Shown here piece after piece: positions 1-8,258 of a stretch of DNA of 64,000 nt. The DNA lies in contig NZ_CP107964.1 of the NCBI RefSeq assembly GCF_041434935.1, positions 1,302,001 through 1,366,000 of the forward strand, given 5' to 3'. Position 1 is the stretch's first letter; every line of letters begins with the position of its first letter. The position numbers and the translations under genes are program-made. The notes beneath the pieces are model-generated. The model worked only from the letters and a program-made list of their open reading frames with translations. It was not told where the DNA came from and searched no databases. Origin of the DNA: Kitasatospora sp. NBC_00374 (GTDB lineage: Bacteria; Actinomycetota; Actinomycetes; Streptomycetales; Streptomycetaceae).

Positions 1-192
1 AGGCGGCCTGGGCTTCGAGGAAGGCGGGCCAGGAATGGTCCGTGTGCTGGGGCGCGGGGGTCGATCCCGCCTTTGTGCAGGATCTCCCGGACGGTCGAGG
101 CATCGACCTTGCCTCCCAGGCCGAGCAGTTCGCCGTGGATCCATCGATATCTGTCCCCGCCCCGGATTCTCCCGTGCGAGCCGTGGAGTGAC
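1..192 (-). pseudogene. decayed integrase/transposase fragment (rve superfamily)
   Basis: Reading the minus strand gives pieces typical of actinomycete integrase-core transposases: RLARENPG, then RYRWIHGELLGLGGKV and ASTVREILHKGGIDP, then APQHTDHSWPAFLEAQAA. The pieces lie in different frames, with one break between RLARENPGRG and RYRWIHG (about 155-162) and another just after GGIDP (near 55-62). The gene is therefore non-functional here, and it also runs off the window edge. The order matches the segment just before the DDE catalytic core of IS3/IS481-like integrases. I see no terminal repeats in the window. Confidence 0.75.
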
Positions 193-404
193 CGACAACG
201 CCGGCCGGGCACGCTGCTTCGTGGTCCCCGCCTGCCCGCGATTGCAACTAGACGTTCGGTCGTCTACTCTTTGGCTGACCGATCGTCCAGCGGGCCGGAT
301 ATGGTTTAGGCGGGGCTCATTCGGATCAGATTGCACCGCGGCCTCGCTTCCGTACTGCGGGTTCTGCATCCGTGCGCCCCTCGCAAAACAGGGAGTTGCC
401 ACAC

Positions 405-1049
405 ATGCGCGTCGATATTTGGACTGATATAGCCTGCCCCTGGTGCTATATCGGCAAAGCGCGCTTTGATATAGGGCTTGCCGCCTTCACGCACCGCGAT
501 CACGTGGAGGTGGTGCACCGGTCGTTCGAGCTCAATCCGCAGGCCGAGAACGGCACGGTACCGATCATCGAAGCCGTCGCGGCACAGTACGGCCGTACTC
601 GCGAGCAACAGATCGCCAGGGAGGAGCAAGCCTCGACCATGGCGCGATCCGTGGGGCTCGGTTACCGCATTGGAGGACGCGTCTTCGGAAACACCTTCGA
701 CATTCACCGTCTCCTCCAGTTTGCCAAGACCCGCGGTCGTCAGGTCGAATTGATAGATCTCGCCTTTCGGGTGAACTTCGCGGACGAGCGCTCGGTCTAT
801 GACAGGGAGACCCTGGTGGGCTTGGCCGTCGAGGCGGGGCTGAACGAGGCGGAGGCACGGGAGGCGCTTGACAATCCGGATGCGTACGCCGAAGAGGTGC
901 GGGCCGACGAGCGACTGGCCGCCGAACTGGGTGCGAGTGGTGTGCCCTTCTTCGTGCTGAACCGGCGCTACGGGGTCAGCGGCGTCCAATCGGTCGAGAT
1001 GTTCACTCAGGCACTGGAGCAGGCTTGGGCTGACCGATCAGCGGCTTAG
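405..1049 (+). CDS. DsbA family oxidoreductase, FrnE-like
   Basis: A 214-residue thioredoxin-fold protein of the FrnE/DsbA type. The redox motif CPWC is at residues 11-14 (WTDIACPWCYIG). The C-terminal GVPFFV (about residue 186) carries the cis-proline loop, with a helical insert between, as in FrnE proteins linked to disulfide chemistry and some polyketide clusters. There is no signal peptide, so it acts in the cytoplasm. The start is the ATG after GGGAG at 391-395; an in-frame upstream ATG at 372 lacks a ribosome site. The first 60 bases carry ATA codons (GAT ATA twice), which are rare in this genome, and the gene lies next to a decayed integrase, so recent acquisition is plausible. Confidence 0.9.
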   Translation: MRVDIWTDIACPWCYIGKARFDIGLAAFTHRDHVEVVHRSFELNPQAENGTVPIIEAVAAQYGRTREQQIAREEQASTMARSVGLGYRIGGRVFGNTFDIHRLLQFAKTRGRQVELIDLAFRVNFADERSVYDRETLVGLAVEAGLNEAEAREALDNPDAYAEEVRADERLAAELGASGVPFFVLNRRYGVSGVQSVEMFTQALEQAWADRSAA

Positions 1050-1706
1050 GCCGTTGCGCGGCCGTAAGCGTCGAGGGCGTCCCGCGGGCCGGTCGTCGCC
1101 CAGTTGACGTATCGTCCACAATGCCGGATCGGGCAGCGTTTGCCCTGTTGTGATGTGACGTGCCGTCCGGATGCTGTGCCGGGCGGCACTCCGTCACCCT
1201 GTCCGAGTGGCGGAGCGGTACCCGTCCGAGAGGTCGACGACGACGAGGGGCAGCGCATTTGCGTGGCAGTCAAGTCCCGAGCGGTGACAAGGGCCAGCGA
1301 CAGCGGTCCGGCATCACAGATTGGTCTTCACGCCGCCGATACACCCCTGGCCAGGGTCTCGTACGCCTTGAGGCTTCATCGACGCCCAAGGGGTCGACGA
1401 GCGTGCTGATGCGGTGCAACGCCTCATCGCCCAGGGGTGGTGATCACGCGCTGCCCCTTGATCCCCGGCACACGGTGCGTCGATGGGTTCCCGCAGGGTG
1501 ATGAGGGTCCCGCCGAGCTCGCCGCCTTGGCAATGCCCGACGGTGGGCACCCACGGGTCGACCGCGCACTGCCGGCGGGTCGCCGCGGCAAGCGCACCGG
1601 TCGTGGCGTCGGGCTGGTCGGGCTGCGGCGCACGTGCTCGCCACTGGTGTGGTGTGGCGTTCTGGCTGGTGTGGCGGTGGTGGTGCCGATCGGTGCGCTG
1701 GGCAGG
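1050..1706. other. unassigned intergenic region
   Basis: About 650 bases follow the FrnE-like gene without a convincing gene. Several overlapping open frames exist on both strands, but none has a ribosome site plus a recognisable product, and codon bias shifts from frame to frame. It may contain decayed mobile-element sequence like that at 1-192, but I could not match any motif. Confidence 0.5.
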
Positions 1707-1750
1707 GATCGCCCGCGGCGCGAGCGGGGTTGCTCGCGCCGCGGGCGATC
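1707..1750 (-). terminator. rho-independent-type hairpin downstream of the DJ-1 gene
   Basis: Perfect 19-bp inverted repeat (arms 1707-1725 and 1732-1750) around a six-base loop, 18 bases beyond the stop of the minus-strand gene ending at 1769. It has no T-run, as is usual for Streptomyces terminators. Confidence 0.8.
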
Positions 1751-1768
1751 GCGTCACCATGGGTGTGG

Positions 1769-2472
1769 TCAGGCGAGCAGGTCGAGCACGCGGTGGGCGG
1801 CGGCGACGGTGGAGCCGGGGTTCTGTCCGGTCACCAGGTTGCCGTCGACGATGACGTGGCTGCCCCACGAGGCGCCGGCGTCGAACCTGGCGCCGGCCGC
1901 GCGCAGCCGGTCCTCCAGCAGCCAGGGGCCTTGTCCGCGAAGCCGGCCTGGGTTTCCTCGTCGTTGGTGAACGCGGTCAGGTGCCGGCCGTCGAAGGCCC
2001 AGCTGCCGTCGGCGCGGTGGGCGGGGAGGAAGCCGGCCGGGCCGTGGCAGACCGAGGCCACCACCTTGCCGGGAGTGTCGAGCAGCGAGACCAGCAGTCG
2101 GCCGAGCGTGTCGCTGACGGCCAGGTCCTGCATCGGTCCGTGGCCGCCGGGCACGAACACGGCGTCGTAGTCCGCGGGATTGATGTCTTCCAGCCGCCGG
2201 GGCGCGGCGAGGAACCCGTCGACCTCGGCGAGGTAGGCGCGGAAGCCGGCGACCTTGGCCTCGTCGCCGCCGTTCATCGCCGGGGCCAGGCTCAGCTCGT
2301 CCACGATCGGCCGCACCCCTCCGGGCGTGGCCAGCGTGACCCGGGCGCCGGCCGCGGTGAAGGCCCGGTGCGACTCGATGAACTCCTCCCCCCAGAACCC
2401 CGTCGGGTGCGCGGTGCCGTCCTTCAGCGTCCAGTGCCGGGCACCGGTCAGCACGATCAAGATCGATGGCAT
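1769..2472 (-). pseudogene. DJ-1/PfpI (Hsp31-like) glutamine amidotransferase-fold protein, frameshifted
   Basis: The protein starts MPSILIVLTGARHW with AGGAG eight bases upstream. It has the DJ-1 superfamily marks: GFWGEEF (acidic residue near the active site), FVPGGHGPMQDL and the nucleophile elbow VASVCHGPAG. The frame is good to GFADKAP. The remaining homologous C-terminus (WLLEDRLRAAGARFD ... GQNPGSTVAAAHRVLDLLA) is one frame over. The break falls at a four-base G run (C run on the coding strand) at 1925-1928, and one extra base would restore about 234 residues, a normal length. Either the gene is a recent pseudogene or the sequence has a one-base error. The family includes chaperone/deglycase and glyoxalase III enzymes; the exact activity is unknown. 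Confidence 0.85.
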
Positions 2473-2511
2473 GTCTGTCTCCTGTCAGTGGCTTGGAGTC
2501 CAACTCGGCCT

Positions 2512-2546
2512 CTCGAAAAGTGTAGCCGACCGGTCGACTATTCGAG
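2512..2546. promoter_or_regulatory. candidate operator between the DJ-1 gene and tetR
   Basis: An imperfect inverted repeat with 9 of 10 matching bases per arm (2512-2521 and 2537-2546) and the palindrome GACCGGTC in the spacer. It starts 40 bases upstream of the DJ-1 start, so it probably overlaps that promoter. Binding by the neighbouring TetR protein is an inference. The rest of 2547-2798 holds no gene that I can support. Confidence 0.35.
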
Positions 2547-2816
2547 GCGGACCTGGAGCCGGCCGAGGCCGACCGGGCCCTTCAGACCGCCGTGCTCCGC
2601 ACCATGTTCGGCAGGCCGGCTCCGACCGCCGCCCCGGCCGCGGCGCGAGTCGGCTGACCGGGCGGCCCGCCCGGGTGTCGGGCGCGGCGATACCCCGCCC
2701 GCGCGCCTCCGAGCGGATTTCCGCAGGCAGCGCGCGCACGATCCCTCGAAAACCTCTGGGGAAAACCTCACGTTGATGATTGGCCCCGGAAGCGCCGGAT
2801 GCGGCAGAGTGGCCGC

Positions 2817-3497
2817 ATGACGGCGCAGACGGGCGGGCGGGAGCAGCGGGACCAGGGGGGCGCGCCCCGGCGGCGACCGGTGCAGCAGCGCAGCCTGGAG
2901 CGGTACGAGCGGCTGCTGGACGCCTGCGCCGGGCTCCTGGACGAGGTCGGCGCGACCGCGCTGACCACCAAGGAGGTGGCCCAGCGGGCGCACGTGCCGA
3001 TCGGCACGCTGTACCAGTTCTTCTCCGGCAAGGAGAGCCTGCTGGCCGCGCTCGCCGAGCGGAACCTCGACCGCTACCTGGAGCGCCTCGGCCGTCGGAT
3101 CGACGCCGAGGCCCCGGCGGGGGTGGCGGGCTTCGTGGACCTCGCGGTCGAGGAGTTCGTCGTCATGAAGCGGGCCGTGCCCGGCTTCGGCCACCTGGAC
3201 TTCGGGCTGGTGGACCGCGTCCCCGCCGACCTCGCCGACGACGAACACCTGCTCAACGCCGATCTCGACAACAACGCGGAGGTCGCGCTTCGGATCCAGG
3301 AGATCGGCGGCGGCCTGCTCGACCCGACGGCCTTCCCGCTGGCCGTCCGGGTGGGTCTGGAGTGCGCCGACGCCGTCCTCAAGCTGGCGTTCCGCACCGA
3401 TCCGGACGGCGACCCCGCACTGATCGCCGAGTGCAAGCGGCTGCTGCGCTGCTACCTCTCCGACCCGTCACCGGCCACCGCCCCGACGCCGTCCTGA
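2817..3497 (+). CDS. TetR family transcriptional regulator
   Basis: A one-component DNA-binding repressor of about 226 residues. The N-terminal helix-turn-helix is clear at about residues 35-75 (TTKEVAQRAHVPIGTLYQFF followed by SGKESLLAAL), preceded by the usual arginine-rich tail. The C-terminal ligand domain is divergent, so the effector cannot be named. The ATG at 2817 or the in-frame ATG at 2799 could be the start; neither has a strong ribosome site. It is transcribed away from the broken DJ-1 gene with about 340 bases between them, an arrangement often used by TetR proteins that control their divergent neighbour. It is tail-to-tail with the small gene at 3531. Confidence 0.9.
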   Translation: MTAQTGGREQRDQGGAPRRRPVQQRSLERYERLLDACAGLLDEVGATALTTKEVAQRAHVPIGTLYQFFSGKESLLAALAERNLDRYLERLGRRIDAEAPAGVAGFVDLAVEEFVVMKRAVPGFGHLDFGLVDRVPADLADDEHLLNADLDNNAEVALRIQEIGGGLLDPTAFPLAVRVGLECADAVLKLAFRTDPDGDPALIAECKRLLRCYLSDPSPATAPTPS

Positions 3498-3530
3498 CCC
3501 CTGCCGGCCGGTCGTGGGCGTCGGGACGGG

Positions 3531-3803
3531 TCAGCGCGGCCGACCGGGGCCGTCCCTCCCTATGGCGGCCGACAGGTGGTCGGCGGTCAGCGGGCAGAAC
3601 CTGCCGTTGAGCATGGCCGCGGAGATCGTCACCTGGTCCGACCACTCGATGACCAGCCGTTCACCGCCACGCACGTAGCAGTTCCGGCCCCACGCCGTGC
3701 CGCGCCCGGCGATCTCCGGGAAGTCGGCGAGTCCCGGCGACAGGACGCGCGACCAGCCCGCTCGTGCGATCTCCAGATCCCAGAAGCCCGGGCCAGCAAT
3801 CAT
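3531..3803 (-). CDS. hypothetical protein, 90 aa
   Basis: The frame begins MIAGPGFWDLEIARAGW and has a very strong ribosome site (GGAGGAGG) seven bases before the ATG at 3803, which supports a real gene. The product is about 90 residues, without a signal peptide or membrane segment, and contains GTAWGRNCYVRGGERLVIEW. I do not recognise a family. It lies downstream of the beta-helix glycosidase on the same strand, but a strong hairpin at 3934-3964 lies between, so it is probably transcribed separately. A longer in-frame reading up to 4310 would overlap the glycosidase gene and is rejected. Confidence 0.7.
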   Translation of the reverse strand: MIAGPGFWDLEIARAGWSRVLSPGLADFPEIAGRGTAWGRNCYVRGGERLVIEWSDQVTISAAMLNGRFCPLTADHLSAAIGRDGPGRPR

Positions 3804-3933
3804 GGCGACCTCCTCCAGGTGCACGATACCTCCACATCCCCGGCCAGCTCGGGCCGTGCCCAGCTGGCCGGACACCGGTCGACCCGGGCGGCTCACGGGG
3901 TCGCTCTCGGTGACGGAAGCGGGGACGAAAACG

Positions 3934-3964
3934 GGGACGGGACGGCACGCAGCCGTCCCGTCCC
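3934..3964 (-). terminator. hairpin terminator of the beta-helix glycosidase gene
   Basis: Perfect 13-bp inverted repeat (3934-3946 and 3952-3964) with a five-base loop. It lies about 50 bases beyond the stop codon at 4016 of the minus-strand glycosidase gene. Confidence 0.8.
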
Positions 3965-4015
3965 GCGCCGTCCGCCTGTGCGCCACAGGCCACTGCCCCG
4001 GCCGGCGGACCCTCG

Positions 4016-6913
4016 CTAGGAGGCGAAGACCTGCAGCTCGGAGAGCTGCCCGGCCGGCCAGCCGCTGTTGGCCGTGAAGGTCAGCCGCAGGTGGCGGGCG
4101 GTGGTGGCCGGCAGGTTCACCGTCACCGTGTTGCCGCTCGCCGGGTCGAAGGCGTACGAGGTGGCGCCGACCACGGTCGAGAAGGTCGCCCCGTCGTCCG
4201 ACCTCTGCACGGCGACGGTCTCGCTGCGGGCAGCCCACGCACTCGACGGGGGCAGCCTGAGCACCAGCCGCTTGATCGCGGTCGGGCAGCCGAGGTCGAT
4301 CTGCGCCCACTGCGGGAAGGCGTTGTTGGCGCTCTCCCAGTACGAGTTGGCGTCACCGTCCACCAGGTTGGCCGGGCCGTAGACCTGGCTGACGCCGGAC
4401 GCGGTGGCGGGTTTGCCCTGCGCCAGGTTCCCGCTGCCCGGGTTGCAGGCGGGCGGGGTGGTCGGCGGCGAGGAGGACGGCGACGGGCTCGGCGAGGCGG
4501 TCCCGGTACCGGTGCCGCCGAACACCTGGAGCTCGGAGAGCTGCCCGGCCGGCCAGGCGGAGTTGGCCGAGAAGGTCAGCCGCAGGTGGCGGATGGCGGT
4601 CGCCGGCAGGTTCACCGTCACCGTGTTGCCGCCGGCCGGGTCGAAGGCGTACGAGGTGGCGCCGACCACGGTCGAGAAGGTCGCCCCGTCGTCCGAACCC
4701 TGGACGGCGATGGTCTGGGTGCGGGCGTTCCAGGCGGTCGGCGGCGGGAGCTTCAGCGTCAGCCTCGCGAGGTTCTGCCGGCAGCCGAGGTCGACCTGCA
4801 CCCACTGCGGGAAGGCGTTGTTCGGGCTCTCCCAGTACGAGTCGGCGTCGCCGTCCACGACGTTGCCCGCGCCGTAGGTCTGGGTGCTGCCGGACGCGGT
4901 GGCCGGCCGGCCCTGGGCGAGGTTGCCGCTGGTCGGGCAGGCCGGCGGGGTGGAGGGCGAGGAGGACGGTGACGGGCTCGGCGAGGGGGACGAGGACGGC
5001 GAGGGGCTGGGCGAGGAGGTGCCGCCGCCGGCCGGCACCCCGTTGTAGGTCCAGACCGGTGCCGGCCAGGTGCCGGTGCAGGTGGAGCCGGTGTTCCAGC
5101 CGGAGTTGCCGCCGCCGTCGGCGATGGCGAAGCCGGTGCCGACGCAGTTGTGGATCGGGGTGGCGGCCTGGGCGATGTTCTTCGCCGTCACGTTGGTGAA
5201 CTTCATGGTGGCGTTGGCCTGCGCCTGGATGGCGTAGGTGCCGGCGCCGTCGATGGTGACGTCGGTGAGGTTGATGCCGTTGGCGGCGCCCTCGATGGTC
5301 TGGATCGCCTCGTAGGAGCTGTCCAGGATGTCGGTGTCGGTGATGTTGATCGTGGCCCCGGAGATCGGCTCGTTGAGGCCGCTGAACCACACCGCGCCGA
5401 CGCCGAAGTTCCAGTTGAAGTCGCTGTTGCCGGTCCGGATCAGGGTGTTGCGGGCGGCCGTGACGGTGCCCGCCACGGCCGTCCCGCTGCCGGAGTTGAC
5501 CCCGGGGTAGCGGTTGGCGATGTGCAGGCCGCCGCCGTTGCTGATGGTGTCCGCCATGACGTTGTCGGAGATGGTGAAGTCCCTGCCGCCGTACGTGACG
5601 ATGTTGTTCGCCAGGATCGGCAGGACGACGGTGTTGTGCGTGAAGCTGTCGTTGACGTTCGGCTTGTCCTGCGGCCAGGAGGCCAGGCCGTCGTCGCCGG
5701 TGTTGCGGACGAAGGTGTTGGTGACGGTCGAGTTGGTCACCCCGGTGTGGAAGTTCACGCCGTCCGCGGTCTGGTCCAGGATCCGGCTGTTCCTGATCGT
5801 GAGCCGGTCCATCGGGCCGTCCATCCAGGCGCCGACCTTGGTGTGCTGGAGCCAGAGGTTGTCGATCACCGAGTCGGACAGCGCGCCGCCGACGGCGTTG
5901 ACCTGGTCCTCGTCGACCCGCTCGCGGATGTCGCCGATGATCGCGAAGTCCTTGAGCGTGACGTTCCGGCTCCCGCCGTTCGCCACCCACTTGCCGTAGA
6001 TGCCGGCCGCCCTGGCGCGGTTGCCCGGGTCGCGGCCGCCGAGCACGCTGTACCAGGGCCCGGCGCCGACCAGGGTGACCCCGTCCACGACGACGTGGTC
6101 GTGGAGGGTGAAGGTGCCCTGCGGGATGTAGACCGTCCGGCCCTGCGCCTGGCCCGCGTTGACCGCTGCCTGGAACCTGGCGGTGGAGTCGGTCGCGCCG
6201 GTCGGGTCGGCACCGAAGTCCGTCACCACGTCCAGGGCCCCGGCGGGCCTGGCGATCGGCGCGGCCACGTTCTCGAAGTCGGCCAGGTCGATGGTGAAGC
6301 TCGGGGACTGGGCGGTCGAGCTGACCTGGAGACGGATCTTCGTGCCGGCCGGCAGGGTCGAGCCGAGCAGGGTGCGCGTCTCGTCGTAGAAGTGGTGCGG
6401 GTTGGTGTCGCCCGGGTTGTTGTTGAACGGGTAACCGCCGTAGTACCAGCTGTACTTCGAGGTGACGTCGACGCTCTTCAGCCTGCTGCCGTTGACCAGC
6501 AGGTCGAGCGAGGCGTCGCGCCCCCTGCCGTCCGCCGAGTCGGGCAGGCTGTAGCGGAAGTCGATCGAGTTGGCCGGCGCGGAGAGCGTGAACTCCACGT
6601 ACTGGCCGACGGCGTTGAGCGTGACGGCCTGCCGGCCGGAGGCCTCCGAGGGCAGGTGCCCGTAGAGCCGGTCGGGGCCGATGACGGTGCCGTTGGTGGC
6701 CGCGTACTCCGCCTCCTGCTCCAGGAACGGCACGGTGGCGCCGCGTCCGGGCACGGCGAGCGGCGACAGCGCGGGGACACCGGCGGCATGGGCCGCACCG
6801 GCGTTGGCCAGTACGGCGGTCAGCAGACCGGCTGCGCCCAGCGCGGTCGCGGTGAGTGCCGCGACGGTACGGGATCCGCGGGTTCGGGGTGGTGGCTGCA
6901 TCTGCTGCTGCAC
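4016..6913 (-). CDS. secreted beta-helix glycoside hydrolase (GH87/alpha-1,3-glucanase-like) with two discoidin domains
   Basis: A 965-residue exported enzyme. Residues 1-45 form a signal peptide ending ANAGAAHA. Residues about 50-220 are a CBM6-like sandwich beginning FLEQEAEYA. About 225-635 is a right-handed beta-helix introduced by VVTDFGADPTGATDST and GAGPWYSVLGG, with an acidic pair in RNTGDDGLASWP that fits the GH87 catalytic region. A Ser/Pro linker (about 636-675) leads to two near-identical F5/8-type discoidin modules at about 678-810 and 835-965, each beginning SGNLAQGxPATASG. By analogy with GH87 mycodextranase/alpha-1,3-glucanase it would degrade fungal wall or biofilm glucan; GH55 or a pectinase-like enzyme is the alternative. 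The start is GTG at 6913 or ATG at 6901. AT-rich sequence at 7003-7050 is the likely promoter. Confidence 0.85.
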   Translation of the reverse strand: MQQQMQPPPRTRGSRTVAALTATALGAAGLLTAVLANAGAAHAAGVPALSPLAVPGRGATVPFLEQEAEYAATNGTVIGPDRLYGHLPSEASGRQAVTLNAVGQYVEFTLSAPANSIDFRYSLPDSADGRGRDASLDLLVNGSRLKSVDVTSKYSWYYGGYPFNNNPGDTNPHHFYDETRTLLGSTLPAGTKIRLQVSSTAQSPSFTIDLADFENVAAPIARPAGALDVVTDFGADPTGATDSTARFQAAVNAGQAQGRTVYIPQGTFTLHDHVVVDGVTLVGAGPWYSVLGGRDPGNRARAAGIYGKWVANGGSRNVTLKDFAIIGDIRERVDEDQVNAVGGALSDSVIDNLWLQHTKVGAWMDGPMDRLTIRNSRILDQTADGVNFHTGVTNSTVTNTFVRNTGDDGLASWPQDKPNVNDSFTHNTVVLPILANNIVTYGGRDFTISDNVMADTISNGGGLHIANRYPGVNSGSGTAVAGTVTAARNTLIRTGNSDFNWNFGVGAVWFSGLNEPISGATINITDTDILDSSYEAIQTIEGAANGINLTDVTIDGAGTYAIQAQANATMKFTNVTAKNIAQAATPIHNCVGTGFAIADGGGNSGWNTGSTCTGTWPAPVWTYNGVPAGGGTSSPSPSPSSSPSPSPSPSSSPSTPPACPTSGNLAQGRPATASGSTQTYGAGNVVDGDADSYWESPNNAFPQWVQVDLGCRQNLARLTLKLPPPTAWNARTQTIAVQGSDDGATFSTVVGATSYAFDPAGGNTVTVNLPATAIRHLRLTFSANSAWPAGQLSELQVFGGTGTGTASPSPSPSSSPPTTPPACNPGSGNLAQGKPATASGVSQVYGPANLVDGDANSYWESANNAFPQWAQIDLGCPTAIKRLVLRLPPSSAWAARSETVAVQRSDDGATFSTVVGATSYAFDPASGNTVTVNLPATTARHLRLTFTANSGWPAGQLSELQVFAS
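4022..4440 (-). repeat. direct repeat, copy 1 (second discoidin module)
   Basis: This encodes the C-terminal discoidin module and is nearly identical at DNA level to 4517-4935, with an offset of about 495 bases. It indicates internal duplication inside the glycosidase gene. Confidence 0.8.
4517..4935 (-). repeat. direct repeat, copy 2 (first discoidin module)
   Basis: This encodes the first discoidin module and is the partner of 4022-4440. Such a repeat can recombine and give one- or three-module variants. Confidence 0.8.
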
Positions 6914-7258
6914 ATCCTTGCGGCTCGGGGGGAGAGCTCGGGGGTGCCCGGCGGGGCCTGCCGTCCCGGGCGTGCCGAGACTACGAGCCGCGGTTGCATG
7001 AAGTCCATATGCATGCGCAAATTATCGACGACTAGATGCAAGATCTGATGCGTCAGTGATCGGCGGACCGACCGCACCGGGGCCGACACGGCCCGACATC
7101 CGTAGCGGCAAGCCGCACACGGTCATCACCGCGACCCGGCACCGCACGCGCCGCGACCGACACGCCCGGCAGGGCACGCCATTGCGCCGGTCCGCCGCGC
7201 GCCGCACAGTGGAAGACACCAGTCCTTCCGTCTCCCAGGAGCAGAGCAGGAGCAGAGC
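6914..7258. other. divergent intergenic region with AT-rich island
   Basis: No gene is seen. Bases 7003-7050 are markedly AT-rich for this genome and contain ATATGCATGCGCAAATTATC and repeated GATGC/CATGC words. They probably hold the promoter of the minus-strand glycosidase and perhaps a regulator site. The part nearer 7258 leads into the DUF1918 gene. Confidence 0.45.
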
Positions 7259-7453
7259 ATGCAGGCCATGGTTGGCGACCGGCTCCACATCCACAGCAGG
7301 TCCGTGGGCATGGAGGACCGACAAGGCGAAATCATCGAAGTCCGGGGCGCGGACGGCGCACCCCCGTACCTGGTCCAGTTCGAGGACGGCCACGAGGGCC
7401 TGATCTACCCGGGGCCCGACACCAGCATCGAGCCGCACCAGGAAGCCCGGTAA
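7259..7453 (+). CDS. DUF1918 domain protein, 64 aa
   Basis: A small basic-acidic protein that starts MQAMVGDRLHIHSRSVG and contains GEIIEVRGADGAPPYLVQFEDGHEG-type sequence, the hallmark of DUF1918, common in actinomycetes. The family has a small beta-barrel-like fold and no known function. An AGGAG site lies six bases before the ATG at 7259; the ATG at 7268 is an alternative. It stands 37 bases upstream of the dedA gene on the same strand and could be co-transcribed with it. Confidence 0.9.
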   Translation: MQAMVGDRLHIHSRSVGMEDRQGEIIEVRGADGAPPYLVQFEDGHEGLIYPGPDTSIEPHQEAR

Positions 7454-7490
7454 CCCCCGCACGGTCGGCACCGGCCGGGAGCTGTCGACC

Positions 7491-8258
7491 GTGACCTCAT
7501 CGCTGCCCGGTCCGCTGTCCCATCTGGCCCCACTGCTGGACGACTACGGCTATCCGGCGGTGGGCCTCTTGGTGTTCCTGGACAACTGCGGCGTGCCCGT
7601 CCCGGGCCAGACCATCCTGGTGCTGGCCGCCGTCTACGCCGGCACCGGGCAGCTCAGCATCGCGGGCGTGGCGGCGATAGCCGTGGTGGCCGCCATCGCC
7701 GGCGACAGCGCCGGCTACCTCATCGGCCACCGGGGCGGTCCGCTGTTCGTCCAGCGCTGGGGCCGCTACCTGCGGCTCACACCGGCCCGGATGGGCCGCG
7801 CCGAGGGCTTCTTCGCGCGCCACGGCGGCAAGGTCGTCACCGTCGCGCGCTTCGTGGACGGGCTGCGCCAGACCAATGGCATCGTCGCCGGCGCCACCCG
7901 GATGCCCCTGCCCCGGTTCATGGCCGCCAACGTGGCCGGCGCGCTGCTCTGGGTCGGTTTCTGGGCGAGCGCCGCCTACCTGGCCGGGAACAACATCGGG
8001 ACCCTGTACGAGCAGGCCGTGCGCTACCAGCTCTACCTGCTGGCGGCGCTCGGCCTGCTGCTGCTCGCCCTGCTCGTCCGCCGGCTGCTGCGGCGCCGAC
8101 GCGGACCGCAGAACGGCGCGTCGGCCGACGCGCCACCGGGCGGCGCGAAACCGACCGACGGGCAGCCGGGCGCCGGGCAACCGGGCGGGGAGTCGGCTGG
8201 CGAGCGGCCCTGCGGCGGTCAGCCGCGCAGCGGGACGACCTCGAAGGACGAGGCGTAG
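7491..8258 (+). CDS. DedA family membrane protein
   Basis: A 255-residue inner-membrane protein of the DedA/SNARE-associated family, whose members act as polyprenyl-phosphate or phospholipid flippases. The conserved DedA sequences are clear: FLDNCGVPVPGQTILVLAA near the start, GDSAGYLIGHRGG in the middle and a re-entrant VTVARFVDGLRQTNGIVAG, followed by the C-terminal transmembrane helices. The last 50 residues are a Gly/Pro/Gln-rich cytoplasmic tail. The start is GTG at 7491 with GGGAG about nine bases upstream. The 3' end overlaps the convergent PIG-L gene by 40 bases. Confidence 0.93.
   Translation: MTSSLPGPLSHLAPLLDDYGYPAVGLLVFLDNCGVPVPGQTILVLAAVYAGTGQLSIAGVAAIAVVAAIAGDSAGYLIGHRGGPLFVQRWGRYLRLTPARMGRAEGFFARHGGKVVTVARFVDGLRQTNGIVAGATRMPLPRFMAANVAGALLWVGFWASAAYLAGNNIGTLYEQAVRYQLYLLAALGLLLLALLVRRLLRRRRGPQNGASADAPPGGAKPTDGQPGAGQPGGESAGERPCGGQPRSGTTSKDEA

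Noticed and set aside
35..427. Open frame of about 130 codons at the left edge
   Set aside because: It runs opposite to the integrase remnant and overlaps the FrnE start; arginine-rich composition and no ribosome site.
306..989. Long minus-strand open frame over the FrnE gene
   Set aside because: Antisense shadow; the plus strand encodes a clear CPWC thioredoxin-fold protein.
1050..1706. Possible decayed transposase after the FrnE gene
   Set aside because: Several overlapping frames but no recognisable motif; left unassigned.
2550..2660. Coding-like fragment LFEADLEPAEADRALQTAVL before tetR
   Set aside because: Preceded by a stop, no start or ribosome site, and no family match; too short to support.
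5150..7048. 632-codon plus-strand frame over the glycosidase gene
   Set aside because: GC-rich mirror frame of the real minus-strand gene; Val/Gly/Asp/Arg-rich without any domain.
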